From assembly GCF_025961315.1 (NCBI RefSeq), contig NZ_JAOQNK010000001.1:124001-188000 (forward strand): a stretch of 64,000 bases of DNA. Reading direction: 5' to 3'. Below, piece after piece: positions 16,507 to 25,500 of this stretch. This stretch comes from Sphingobacterium kitahiroshimense (GTDB lineage: Bacteria > Bacteroidota > Bacteroidia > Sphingobacteriales > Sphingobacteriaceae). Position 1 is the stretch's first letter; each line of letters begins with the position of its first letter. The translations under genes and the position numbers were made by a program. The notes below the pieces were generated by a model, which was given only the letters and a program-made list of their open reading frames with translations, did no database searches and was not told the origin of the DNA.

Positions 16507-16928
16507 TTTGTTTATATTTAGCTGTTGGCGAATCATAAAGTTGCCACGGGGATTTTTAACATCGCCATTTAATAGAAATACCTACTCAAATATAGTTAAA
16601 AAGTTTAATAGATTTCCTTCAGCCCCTCTTTTGGCAATACCTTTTTAGCGGTCATGCTTTCGGTTTTTAGTGTTTTATTTTGCCAAACGGCTGTTGTGCA
16701 TTCGCCCATATTTCAGGTCGCTTATAAAACAAATTGTTGATAAATCTGGAACGATCAATGATTGGTAATTTACCATAAAATAAAAACGTGGCCTTCTGAA
16801 AATCACGCATCTCTAAAAACTTATTTTTTGCCATTTGACAAATAATTATATTTTTGTTGATCCAAATTGGATTATTCATGATTTAAATCACGAATCCAGC
16901 AACAAAGGTAGAATTGAAAATTTTCAAG
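16507..16928. other. Intergenic stretch, possible small ORF only
   Basis: Between the kinase start and the DUF4468 gene. The only frame above 60 codons (minus, 16667-16879, 70 residues, with RDFQKATFLFYGKLPIID) has no domain or signal that I recognise and could be a gene remnant or chance. The promoter of the DUF4468 gene must lie here. Confidence 0.4.
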
Positions 16929-17534
16929 ATGATGAATATGAAGAAAATGCTAGGTATGGTGATACTTTTGCTGGTTACACAGCTGAGTTTTGCGCAATAT
17001 TTTAAACTAACAGCCAACGGTTTTGTATCCAACGACAATAAAGATTTTGCTGTCGTAGATGTTCCTAACGTAAAACAGGCGGATTTGTACAAGAATGTAC
17101 TCAATGCCATAAATTCGCTGTACAGCAATCCTCAAAAAGGTCTCAGTGTCCTGGAAGGTGAAAGTATTACACTGACAGCATATGAAGAAAAAGCCATACC
17201 TGTGAGACATAGCAGTGGTGGTTTTGGAAAAACGAATTATAAATATGACCTGTCGTATACCTTGTCCTTTCTTTTTAAAGATGGCAAGATTCGGGTCAAC
17301 AGTCCTACTTTTGAACTTAAAAGATGGTACGAAGGAACTTTCAGAGCTGGAAGAGGCTATGGCAATAGTGGCTGGACGACGCTAAATCTTGTTAAAGGCA
17401 AGAACGATCGAGTGGCGATTTATGACCAAAATGGCAAATTGATTTTAGAAGATGCTACCAATGGACTGAATACTCATCTTAATGCAATCGTAAAACAGAT
17501 TATTGATAAATCGAATACAATCAGTAATTGGTAA
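16929..17534 (+). CDS. Secreted DUF4468-like protein
   Basis: About 201 residues from ATG 16929; the frame extends to a TTG at 16914, and ATG 16938 is equally possible. The signal peptide is KKMLGMVILLLVTQLSFA|Q. The mature N-terminal half resembles DUF4468 (TBP-like fold): GFVSNDNKDFAVVDVPNV, QADLYKNVLNAINSLY, a GESITLTAYEEKA strand, then YDLSYTLSFLFKDGKIRV. It probably faces the periplasm; function unknown for the family. The last 21 codons (HLNAIVKQIIDKSNTISNW) recur as non-genic copies at 18.6 and 36.3 kb. Confidence 0.75.
   Translation: MMNMKKMLGMVILLLVTQLSFAQYFKLTANGFVSNDNKDFAVVDVPNVKQADLYKNVLNAINSLYSNPQKGLSVLEGESITLTAYEEKAIPVRHSSGGFGKTNYKYDLSYTLSFLFKDGKIRVNSPTFELKRWYEGTFRAGRGYGNSGWTTLNLVKGKNDRVAIYDQNGKLILEDATNGLNTHLNAIVKQIIDKSNTISNW
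17471..17534 (+). repeat. Gene-tail repeat, copy A (inside DUF4468 gene)
   Basis: The last 64 bases of the DUF4468 gene. Copy B (18606-18709) differs from it at about 6 of 64 positions and copy C (36279-36382) at more. All three share orientation. Confidence 0.85.
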
Positions 17535-17569
17535 TAAGTGTTTAAAATAGGTTTTCGTTAGGATAAGTT

Positions 17570-18541
17570 ATGGCAGAAAAATGGATTCATTCCATGAACG
17601 GAGTTCCTTGGACAAACGTTAAAATGAATGATGCAATTCAAATATTGCGACCTAATGCTTCTGTAACATTTGCTTTTGGAGCGGAAGAATTATCAGTATT
17701 AAAAGAACTAAATGAAATCGTTTTTAAGGTAAGACCAGATTTAATACTTCATGTTTGGAGTGTTGCTGATAATCGCATCATAACAAATGAAGAATTGTCA
17801 TTATTGACAAAAATGGGTAATGTCAAAAAGCTTTATTTCAATGGTTTTAATAATACTTCTTTACAAGAAGTTGCAGAAATGGTGCAACTGACAAGTTTAC
17901 GACTTGAACCTAAAAAAAAGCTTGATCTTTCCTTTATTGAAAAATTAAATCATCTGACCAATATTAGTTTGACAGGAAAATTTATGGCGTTAGAGCCTTT
18001 GTCAAGTTGTAATAAATTGACTAATCTGCATTTATCTACTACAATTAATTCGTTTAGTTTTTTCAAAACTTTGAACAATATTAGGCATTTGAGTATTGAT
18101 AATTGTATAACGTCAAGTGATTTTAACCAAATTAATAAGGAGACCCTGATCAACCTGAGCATTACTTCGATAAAAATGTTAGAAAATGTTGATTTTTTGG
18201 CAGACTTTCACAACTTACAGTCTTTAAGACTTGGTGCTACAAGAGTAGAGACCTTACCAAGCTTAGCTAAACTCACAAAGTTGAAAAAATTGGAATTTGA
18301 TTGTATGAAAGTTTGGGAGAATCCCGAAATTCTGCAAACCTTGCCCATGTTAGAAGAGTTATTACTGAAAGAAATTAACACGAAACTAAAAGCAGAGCAA
18401 TTTTATTTTTTAACAGCAATGGATACTTTGACATCACTTGACTATAGGTTTATGGACTTCAATAAAAGTAGAATTGAAAAGCTAAATAATTGGTTTAAAG
18501 AAAAAAGTAAGGAATATATCCTAAAAAATAATAATACGTAA
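17570..18541 (+). CDS. Leucine-rich-repeat protein, cytosolic
   Basis: 323 residues, no signal peptide. After an N-terminal cap (1-75), the sequence steps through irregular 20-24-residue LRR units: VKKLYFNGFNNTSL, LTSLRLEPKKKLDLSF, LTNISLTGKFMALEPL, LTNLHLSTTINSFSF, LINLSITSIKMLENV, LQSLRLGATRVETLPSLAKL, LEELLLKEINTKL. This binds a partner protein; the partner is unknown. Similar cytosolic LRR proteins occur as immunity factors in toxin regions, but no direct evidence is present. It begins 36 bases after the DUF4468 gene. Confidence 0.7.
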   Translation: MAEKWIHSMNGVPWTNVKMNDAIQILRPNASVTFAFGAEELSVLKELNEIVFKVRPDLILHVWSVADNRIITNEELSLLTKMGNVKKLYFNGFNNTSLQEVAEMVQLTSLRLEPKKKLDLSFIEKLNHLTNISLTGKFMALEPLSSCNKLTNLHLSTTINSFSFFKTLNNIRHLSIDNCITSSDFNQINKETLINLSITSIKMLENVDFLADFHNLQSLRLGATRVETLPSLAKLTKLKKLEFDCMKVWENPEILQTLPMLEELLLKEINTKLKAEQFYFLTAMDTLTSLDYRFMDFNKSRIEKLNNWFKEKSKEYILKNNNT

Positions 18542-18605
18542 TAAGTTGGTTATTAGTGGTTATGTGATGCAGTACTTAGCCCTTGAATTTGAGATCCTTG
18601 TCAGA

Positions 18606-18709
18606 TGCATTGAAGCTTTTTAATTGCAGCAAGCTCACCAGAGAATGCTCATCTTAATACGCTCTTAAAACAGATTATTGATAAATCGAATACGATCAGT
18701 AATTGGTAA
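18606..18709 (+). pseudogene. Gene-tail repeat, copy B (DUF4468-type 3' end)
   Basis: Bases from TGCATTGAAGC to TAA. The last 22 codons read NAHLNTLLKQIIDKSNTISNW and stop, matching the DUF4468 gene's end; a stop 14 codons earlier closes the frame. It shares a further 40 bases upstream with copy C (TTTTTAATTGCAGCAAGCTCAC), which the intact gene lacks. A terminator follows 80 bases later. Confidence 0.85.
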
Positions 18710-18786
18710 TGTATATTTTTGTTAGTTTTTAATAGACTACTTAAGATCTTTCTAATTTCCCTATTAACAGATGGAAATAAAAATTT

Positions 18787-18823
18787 AATAAGCCATCTTG
18801 ACTATGAGATGGCTTATTTTTTA
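18787..18823. terminator. Bidirectional intrinsic terminator
   Basis: Perfect 12-bp stem AATAAGCCATCT / AGATGGCTTATT with an 8-base loop and T-run. It lies between the LRR gene (plus) and the end of the response-regulator gene (minus). Confidence 0.85.
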
Positions 18824-18836
18824 TCGGATTACAGTT

Positions 18837-19493
18837 TTATAAAACAAACAACTCGTTTTTTAAAGCAAACAGCACCAGTCCGGTTCTTGATTTTATTTCA
18901 AATTTTTGAAACAGATTTTGTCTGTAATTATCAATCGTATGGGGGCTTAAATTCATTTGATCAGCTATTTCTTTATAGGTATCTTCTGAACAGCAAAGCT
19001 GTAAAAATTTAATTTCATTCGCACTCAAATCCGCTAAAATATTTTGACCGGATTTGTTGTCCTGAATATTTCTTAATAATCTCCCAGAAACAAGATCGTT
19101 AAGGAAATAGCCATGGTCGTTAATTGTTTTTATCGCCGCTACAACCTCACTTGTTTTAGATTCTTTAAGCAAATATCCTCCTGCGCCGTTTTTAAGCATT
19201 TTGATAATTGATTTATCTTCATCAAACATGCTTAAAGCGAGCACTTTGATTTGAGGATAGTTTGCCTTCAGCCAGCTTGTTGATTCGTAACCATCCATGA
19301 CAGGCATGTTGATATCCATCAAAATAACTTCTGGAATTGGATTGCATACAATTTTATCTTTCATCTCTTTACCGTTGGAGGCATTAAAAACAATCTGGAT
19401 CTCTTTAAATTCAGAAAGCAGGCTGATCATGCCCTGACGGAAGAGGGTATGGTCGTCAATAATTGCGATTGATATGATTTTATCGGCAGTCAT
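18837..19493 (-). CDS. NarL/FixJ-family response regulator (REC + LuxR HTH)
   Basis: 218 residues. The receiver domain (1-125) has IIDDHTLFRQGM, the phospho-acceptor in VILMDINMPVMDG (Asp 60), and GYLLKES with the conserved Lys 110. The LuxR-type HTH (about 150-215) reads LSANEIKFLQLCCSEDTYKEIADQMNLSPHTIDNYR. Phosphorylation by the histidine kinase encoded 18 bases upstream should promote DNA binding. It is the last gene of a three-gene operon with the kinase and a membrane protein. Confidence 0.93.
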   Translation of the reverse strand: MTADKIISIAIIDDHTLFRQGMISLLSEFKEIQIVFNASNGKEMKDKIVCNPIPEVILMDINMPVMDGYESTSWLKANYPQIKVLALSMFDEDKSIIKMLKNGAGGYLLKESKTSEVVAAIKTINDHGYFLNDLVSGRLLRNIQDNKSGQNILADLSANEIKFLQLCCSEDTYKEIADQMNLSPHTIDNYRQNLFQKFEIKSRTGLVLFALKNELFVL

Positions 19494-19511
19494 AATAAAA
19501 TAGATAAGATA

Positions 19512-20288
19512 TTAATAAGGTATAGTAATAACGATTTTGGTACCTGATCCAGGTTTGGAACTAAATAGGGCATTTCCGTTAATCATTGCTGCTCTTTTCT
19601 GGATGTTCTGCAAACCCATGCCTTCATATTGTTGATTTACTTCAAAGCCAATACCATTGTCTGCTAGGGATAACGTTAAAACGTTGTTCGATAATTCTAA
19701 ACTAATGGTAATTTGTGTGGCTTGGGCGTGCTTGAGGATATTATTTAGAATTTCCTGAAAAAGCCGGAAGATAATGGTTTCCTTTTCAGGTTGCGCTTTT
19801 AGGTCTTTTGCGTTGTTGAGATAGGTTATTGTAAAAAGCTCTGATTTTTCCAGCCATTCCAACTCAAATGCAATAGCCCCTGTCAATCCGCGGCTTAACA
19901 ATTCTTCACCATGTAATAATCGCGAAATTGACCTAATGGCTTTTATGGATCTTTTCGTTAATTCCTCGGCAGTACTGATTTTCTCGGCAGCCTTTTCTCT
20001 ATTTTCTAGATCAATAGAGCTTAACGTAATGACAGTTAAGCCCAAAATTTGACCGATATTGTCGTGTAAATCGTAAGCTATGGTTTTTAAAGTTTGTTCC
20101 TGAACTTCTATTTGAGATTTTAGAAGTTCGTTTTCGAACGCGCTTTTCAAGTTTCTTTTTTCTTCCGCATGTTTATTCTTCCGCTCGTTGTAAAGCCTGA
20201 TATAAGCAATCAGAAATAACGGGATCGTTAAGAAAATAACCGTTATTATACTGATTAAGACGAGGATTTCCTTTGATGATATCTGCAT
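19512..20288 (-). CDS. Sensor histidine kinase (HisKA_3 / HATPase_c)
   Basis: 258 residues from ATG 20288; the frame extends to 20309, but the shorter start gives one clean N-terminal transmembrane helix (about 6-31). The HisKA_3 dimerisation helix carries the phospho-His in AYDLHDNIGQILG. The ATPase lid region includes LFQEILNNILKHAQA (N box), LADNGIGFEV (G1) and GSGTKIVITIP. With no large sensor domain, it likely reads a membrane signal or a partner, possibly the seven-helix protein encoded just upstream, whose gene overlaps its 5' end by 34 bases. Confidence 0.92.
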   Translation of the reverse strand: MQISSKEILVLISIITVIFLTIPLFLIAYIRLYNERKNKHAEEKRNLKSAFENELLKSQIEVQEQTLKTIAYDLHDNIGQILGLTVITLSSIDLENREKAAEKISTAEELTKRSIKAIRSISRLLHGEELLSRGLTGAIAFELEWLEKSELFTITYLNNAKDLKAQPEKETIIFRLFQEILNNILKHAQATQITISLELSNNVLTLSLADNGIGFEVNQQYEGMGLQNIQKRAAMINGNALFSSKPGSGTKIVITIPY

Positions 20289-20914
20289 ATAAAAGCGTAT
20301 GACCAGCAACAGTATAAAGTTATATTAAGTACGTTGAAAATAATATACCGAATAGAGTGCTGAAATTGTGATAATTGATCCCTGATCAGGTAGTCAAAGA
20401 AGATATTAAGTGCCGTGCTGCCAAAATAGAAAATAAGCGTTCCGTTTACCCACCAAAAAGGTGCATAGGAGTCTAATTTTTCATACTTTTCATCCCGTAA
20501 TAATAGATAGTAATAGTATAAACTTGCCAGTACAAATACAAAGGAAATAGCAGCTGCAGTTTTAAAAGCAAAATTAGAAAATTGATTGCTGAAGAGTTCT
20601 GCGCTGTAAAGGATGATGAAAAGAGATAACCAGGTCATAAGCCATTTACTTCTGTCCGTATATTTTTTAAATAAGTTGTATAAGAAGACACTAATGCTGA
20701 AACACTCTATTATTAGAAAAATGTTGTAGAGGGGTAGATTGGACATTTCCCATACTTTGCGCATATGGATTGCGAAAATCTCGGTAAGACATATGAGTAC
20801 TAAATACAAAATAAAGAACCTCCATATTGGTTCTTTGTCGTTATACAGACAAAAACAACCAATAAGGAGGCAAATGAGTTCCGCGATTGTATTTACTGTC
20901 AAATAAATGCTCAT
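20255..20914 (-). CDS. Multi-helix membrane protein of the two-component operon
   Basis: 219 residues with about seven hydrophobic helices spread from residue 5 to 215 (for example AELICLLIGCFCLY, FFILYLVLICLTEIFAI, LFIILYSAEL, AISFVFVLASLYYYYLLL). There are no catalytic motifs. It starts the operon and overlaps the kinase start by 34 bases. Such proteins are common before NarL-type kinases in Bacteroidota and may be the actual sensor for a kinase that lacks one; that role is inferred from context only. Confidence 0.75.
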   Translation of the reverse strand: MSIYLTVNTIAELICLLIGCFCLYNDKEPIWRFFILYLVLICLTEIFAIHMRKVWEMSNLPLYNIFLIIECFSISVFLYNLFKKYTDRSKWLMTWLSLFIILYSAELFSNQFSNFAFKTAAAISFVFVLASLYYYYLLLRDEKYEKLDSYAPFWWVNGTLIFYFGSTALNIFFDYLIRDQLSQFQHSIRYIIFNVLNITLYCCWSYAFICRYHQRKSSS

Positions 20915-20957
20915 CGGTTATTTTTAATCATTTTTTTGGGGAGTTGGTTATGGCTTA

Positions 20958-21533
20958 TTAATGTATTAGTAATGCTCCAACATCCTTACAATTTGCTGGA
21001 GGTGGGCACATCTCTCCACGGTTTTCAGGAACAGTGCCAATGATAAAACCGTTTATACCGTTATTTGCGCCAACTTTTCTATCGTTGTAATAATCCCGAT
21101 GGTATCTTTTCAAACTGTCTTTGGTCGAAACCATAATTAACGTATTGTGGTTCCAGTAAGGTCGAGGTGGTTGATGTTCCTTGCTTTTAGCATTGTAAGT
21201 ACTGTCATAAGTTGCAAAGTAAAAACGAATTCCATCACCGCCTTCGGCTTCTATTTTTTCAACTAAAGCTTTTAATCTCGCAACACTAAACCATACGGCG
21301 CGGGTATCCGGTAGTTTCTTGATTTTAGAAATACCTTCTTCAGTAAAGACTGAGTCAACCGTACCAGCACGTTTAGCGTAGTTTCGGACATAATTTTCAG
21401 CGACCTGTAAGCTAAGGGTGTCCAAATTATCTTTAAAGTCGTTATCATTTGAAACGTTAACGGTTTTGTTCTGGCATGCAGCTAGACAGAGAGCTGCTAG
21501 GACCAAAGTAATAGATTTAGTTCTGAGGTTCAT
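20958..21533 (-). CDS. Lipoprotein of unknown function, 191 residues
   Basis: A lipobox (LCLAAC, Cys 20) after a classic signal. The mature part has a low-complexity start and a mixed alpha/beta domain: DTLSLQVAENYVRNYAKRAG, SKIKKLPDTRAVWFSVARLKALVEKIEAEGGDGIRFYFATYD (in pieces: TRAVWFSVARL, GGDGIRFYFATYD) and NHNTLIMVST. The AVWFSVARLKALVEKI pattern recurs in Bacteroidota surface lipoproteins, but I cannot name the family. It is 43 bases upstream of the two-component operon on the same strand and may share its transcript. Confidence 0.6.
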   Translation of the reverse strand: MNLRTKSITLVLAALCLAACQNKTVNVSNDNDFKDNLDTLSLQVAENYVRNYAKRAGTVDSVFTEEGISKIKKLPDTRAVWFSVARLKALVEKIEAEGGDGIRFYFATYDSTYNAKSKEHQPPRPYWNHNTLIMVSTKDSLKRYHRDYYNDRKVGANNGINGFIIGTVPENRGEMCPPPANCKDVGALLIH

Positions 21534-21776
21534 AAAAGGTTTTTTATGTAAGTAAATATCAAAATAAATTTTTAGTTAATCAAATTATAATTATTTAATT
21601 TTATTGTTGAAAATAATTAATTAAAAGGCTTTTTTTAAAATTTAAAAGTTTTTACGGGTGATTTAAACCCTGTTTATAGCTTTTTAAAAACAGTGAAAAC
21701 CCACAAGTGGCTTTGACTACAGGTAAGTAAATTTGATTTCATTAAATTTTTATAAACCATTTTACTTATTCAAACT

Positions 21777-22457
21777 ATGAAATTAATCGTACAAGGCACC
21801 TATGCAAAGGCGCTATTTAACAACAATGTCGTTAATCCTGGTGAGGCAGGAACAGATAAGCAGGTAACTAGGGCTGTTTTTGAAACAGTAAATGAGCTCG
21901 TTGATGCGGCGACGAATAAACCCGGTGGTGCAGATCTAAGTGCTACAGTGACAGACAACCCAGCACGGACGACTCCGGCAAAAGTACAAAGTCTTTTTGC
22001 GGCTCAACAGGCTACATCAACATCAATTGTTTTACTTGGCGAATCGCACGTTGATGAACCGGATCGACAAAGGGCAGAAAACTACCTGGCAGCCATGAAT
22101 GCAACGCCGCCTACGTTAAGTCCAACTCTTGTCGTTTTTGAAAGGGGCTTAAGGTACAACGCGCCTGATGATATTCCGCTAGTACGTGAATCAAATCTAA
22201 CAACGGTGAATTCAAACGGTAATATGATTGATTTTGGTATGCAATTGTCAAAAGCCCAAAGAAGTATGGTTGTGGCTGGCTACTTAGCTGTATGCGTAGG
22301 TTCTGGAAATCAACAAGATATTAACCGTATTGTTTTATTTTATGGTGCCAATCACAATGATATTTATAAATATTTTGATTATTTCGCCAGACATACCTCC
22401 GTTGATTATGTATTAAAGGAAACGCGTAACTTTTTCAACATACGCTCTAACGCGTAA
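21777..22457 (+). CDS. GESH-motif protein (ChaN/EreA/TIKI-like fold, unassigned)
   Basis: 226 residues with no signal peptide. Conserved-looking features sit in the right order for the EreA/ChaN/TIKI group: IVLLGESHVDE (GESH at 88-91), LVVFERGL (FERG at 121-124) and FYGANH (189-193), each a short beta-strand followed by a polar catalytic or metal-binding turn. The first 75 residues are low-complexity and Thr/Asn-rich. Those families hydrolyse esters, peptides or bind haem; the reaction here is unknown. It lies alone, convergent with the giant operon and sharing its terminator. An effector or toxin role is conceivable but unsupported. Confidence 0.5.
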   Translation: MKLIVQGTYAKALFNNNVVNPGEAGTDKQVTRAVFETVNELVDAATNKPGGADLSATVTDNPARTTPAKVQSLFAAQQATSTSIVLLGESHVDEPDRQRAENYLAAMNATPPTLSPTLVVFERGLRYNAPDDIPLVRESNLTTVNSNGNMIDFGMQLSKAQRSMVVAGYLAVCVGSGNQQDINRIVLFYGANHNDIYKYFDYFARHTSVDYVLKETRNFFNIRSNA

Positions 22458-22473
22458 AAGATGCGGTAAAAAC

Positions 22474-22519
22474 AGAAAGCCCTTTCTTAAAGTTTATTGC
22501 TTTAAGAAAGGGCTTTTCT
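22474..22519. terminator. Bidirectional terminator shared by the GESH gene and the giant operon
   Basis: AGAAAGCCCTTTCTTAAAG paired with CTTTAAGAAAGGGCTTTTCT around a 7-base loop; T-runs appear on both strands. It lies between the two convergent stop codons. Confidence 0.85.
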
Positions 22520-22534
22520 GTGTACGTACACATC

Positions 22535-25500
22535 TTACTGATGATTGATATCGGAAATGTTATTGACATCAATTTCCAGATTATTTAAAACCAGCAAAGG
22601 TAAACTGTTTGTTGTTCCTGTGAGGTTGGAGTAGAAGAATGCTGAAAAGGTAATGACGCCACAGTTCAGTAAAGGTTTTGTGTCTGCGAACCACTTCAAT
22701 ATGGTTTCATTTAATGCATTCACAGCTTCGCCATTACCATCAACATCTGCTTTGGTAAATAATGTAGGCGGTACCAAAAGAACTGGTAAATTGATATAAG
22801 GCATTTCACCAAGCTTTCCGCTTGTTGTAAATTTATATTGTACGAGTATTTTTAAACTGGCAGCTGCGCTGCTTTGGTCAGGAGCAAGCAGTAACTTCCT
22901 TAACAGGTGGCAGATATATTGCTTTAACTGTTTTTGATCAGGAGCAGGTGGCTGCAGTTTAAAGGTATTGTTCAGATTCAACGATGGCATAATTGGATTA
23001 TTAAACCTGTTTAACGGTGTAGCGTAAATAAACTCGGGCGCAGTAGGGTATTGGCCTAATGTTGCGTTTCTTTCAATCCATAAGCCGGCCCATGCATTTT
23101 GAATCAACAATACACTTAGATCTTTAAAGGTGATGCTTCGTGACCTTATCGTAACACCTTCTGTAAAGCTTAAGTACACCTTTTTACCTTTATTAATTTT
23201 GTAATATCTCAAAATAACCAGTTCGTACTGAGCGGGATCTTGACCCTGTGGTATAGGTAAAGGATCATTGCCATTGAGTTGAGTGCTGTAATACCATTCT
23301 GCTGTCCACTCAGGCAGGCTAACTTCAGGAAAACAGACATATGAAATTGCTTTATCAGCCGATACGACAGACCAATTGCTTATAGCAATCTGGAAAAGAC
23401 CTGTAGTTGGATCACTATCTGAAGATGATTCTGTAACCTGAAATACGGCTTTGATAACCTCCAAGATGGCTGCATAATTGGCTTTCAAATCTTTTGTGTA
23501 CAGGTTGAGCCAAGCATCTCCGACATCGTTAACTAAATCGCTGTAGGAGCTGAGCATCTGGGTCAATGTTTTTAGTTCATCGCTGCTCGTATCTTTATTT
23601 ACATTGGGCAGATTTGTTTTAAAATAATCTGTAAAATCATTTGAAACGGTTTCGAACTGGGCCAATTGAGCGAACAACGCTTTTTGTTTGGCACTTAGGT
23701 TTTTAGAATCTTGTAAATTTGCTATTTTTTCAGGATCAGCATTAAAGTAAACTTCAAAGTTATAACAGTCTTGTGCAATAAATTGATCTAATGTATAGTC
23801 GAATGAGAAATTGCTGAATTTGGCATCTTCTATCGTAATTTTATCTTTTTCAGTGTCTGCTATTTTAGGATTAATAATCTGGCTTCCAAAAACTGGTAAT
23901 GCGGGGTATTGCCTCAGTGGAACAGGAATGTCAGTATTAGCCATGGTGCTGAAAGCAGCATCGAAAGGAATAATGAAATTTAACCATTCCGATAATTCGT
24001 AGTTTTCTAAATCGTCAGGTAAATTGGTTGCTCCTTCTTTTAATTTTTGAATATTAAATTCTGCATGCGTGATGTTGTACTGAACAGGAACCGAAATATG
24101 CGATGATAGCGAAGGAGTTTTAGCTTCAAAAGTATAGGTCAGGTAAGACGCTGAAGATTCTTGAGCTGCCGCAAAGTTTTTAAGTGGAATTTTCGCTGTG
24201 GAGAATGAATAGTTCTTTGCATCGTCTGCCACCTGGTTATTAACAAATGGTTTACCATAATAATTTGGCGCTATTTGTTGTGTCTGATTTGGGTATGGTG
24301 TATCCATATCTACTCGATACTGCACCACGGTATTGATCATATACCCATTGTACAGGTTGATGAGCAGTTGCTGTTTTATTTTTTCAGATGCCAATGCTAA
24401 GCCGCTTTCTTGCTGATCCGGATTCAAAAGGATCGGGATAGTCTGCAGGCCAATAGCATCAGCAACAATCTTTTTAGCATTTAATATTTTTGCTAAAATC
24501 CCTTGGTCGTCAGAACTTCCGTTTAAATGGTCTATCATCGTAATCGGTAAACTCAGATCGGAGCCTAATATGGTTTCGATGCTCTGTAAAAAATTTTGTG
24601 CCCACACTTCCGAATCGATCCCACTAAAATTGCGATTGCTGCTTCCGGTCTGACTTCCGGTATAGAAATCAAAATCATGTATTTCTATATCCTGTAAGCT
24701 GAAAAGGAAATTTGCCAGTGGTTGCGGTGCATAATAGTTTGCTTCATGGTAATTAACCGAACAAGCGATACCAGTTGTTTTATCGTTGGTATTTTTTATT
24801 CTAACCACCCACAATTCTTCGTTATGTGTATTGGTTAACGTGTTGTTTTTCTCTCCGACATAGGTTGCTGCCAGTTTAAACTGCTGGTTGCTGAAGGCCT
24901 GTTCAAAGTTTAAGGCAAAATCTCGAAGTGCTAACGATTTGTCATCCGTATTCGTCCCTTTAGGTGAAAGGAAATCAGATGCTTTAGGTTTAACGGCATT
25001 GATCACCTGTTGTACGCCTGGCGCATACACTGCTGTGCCGTTGTTATCGTAAATAAATTGAGGGTCGATTAAATCCGTTGATCTTGAAATGAACAGATTG
25101 ACGGCTAGTGCAAATATGTCCTGCTGGTTTACAGGATTGATGTAGCTGCTAAATACATAATCATAATTGTAAATCTTTGGGTTATGATTTCCAGATGCCT
25201 GATATTGGTTATACAGATCTGGGTCGGCAATAAACGTTTGGATCCAGTCGGTCGTGGTATTGATAAAGGTAATCACGCCGTCCTTTAACGCTTGCTGCGC
25301 CGGAGCGAGCGGATATAGCTCATCTGGATTTGTCGATATTTTAAGATGAATGCTCACATCGTTCTGCATAACCTGGTCGAGGATGCCTGCGTAAATTTTT
25401 AAACTTTCTTTTGCCTGCGCGACTACGGCTGCCTTAAGATTTTGAACGTCAGGATCTGTTGGATTAAAGCTATACTTAGCGCCAGGTGTAAAATGGAATG

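Noticed and set aside
16667-16879. A 70-codon minus-strand frame between the kinase and the DUF4468 gene
   Set aside because: I see no family, signal or neighbour that supports it; it is mentioned only as a possible remnant in the intergenic entry.
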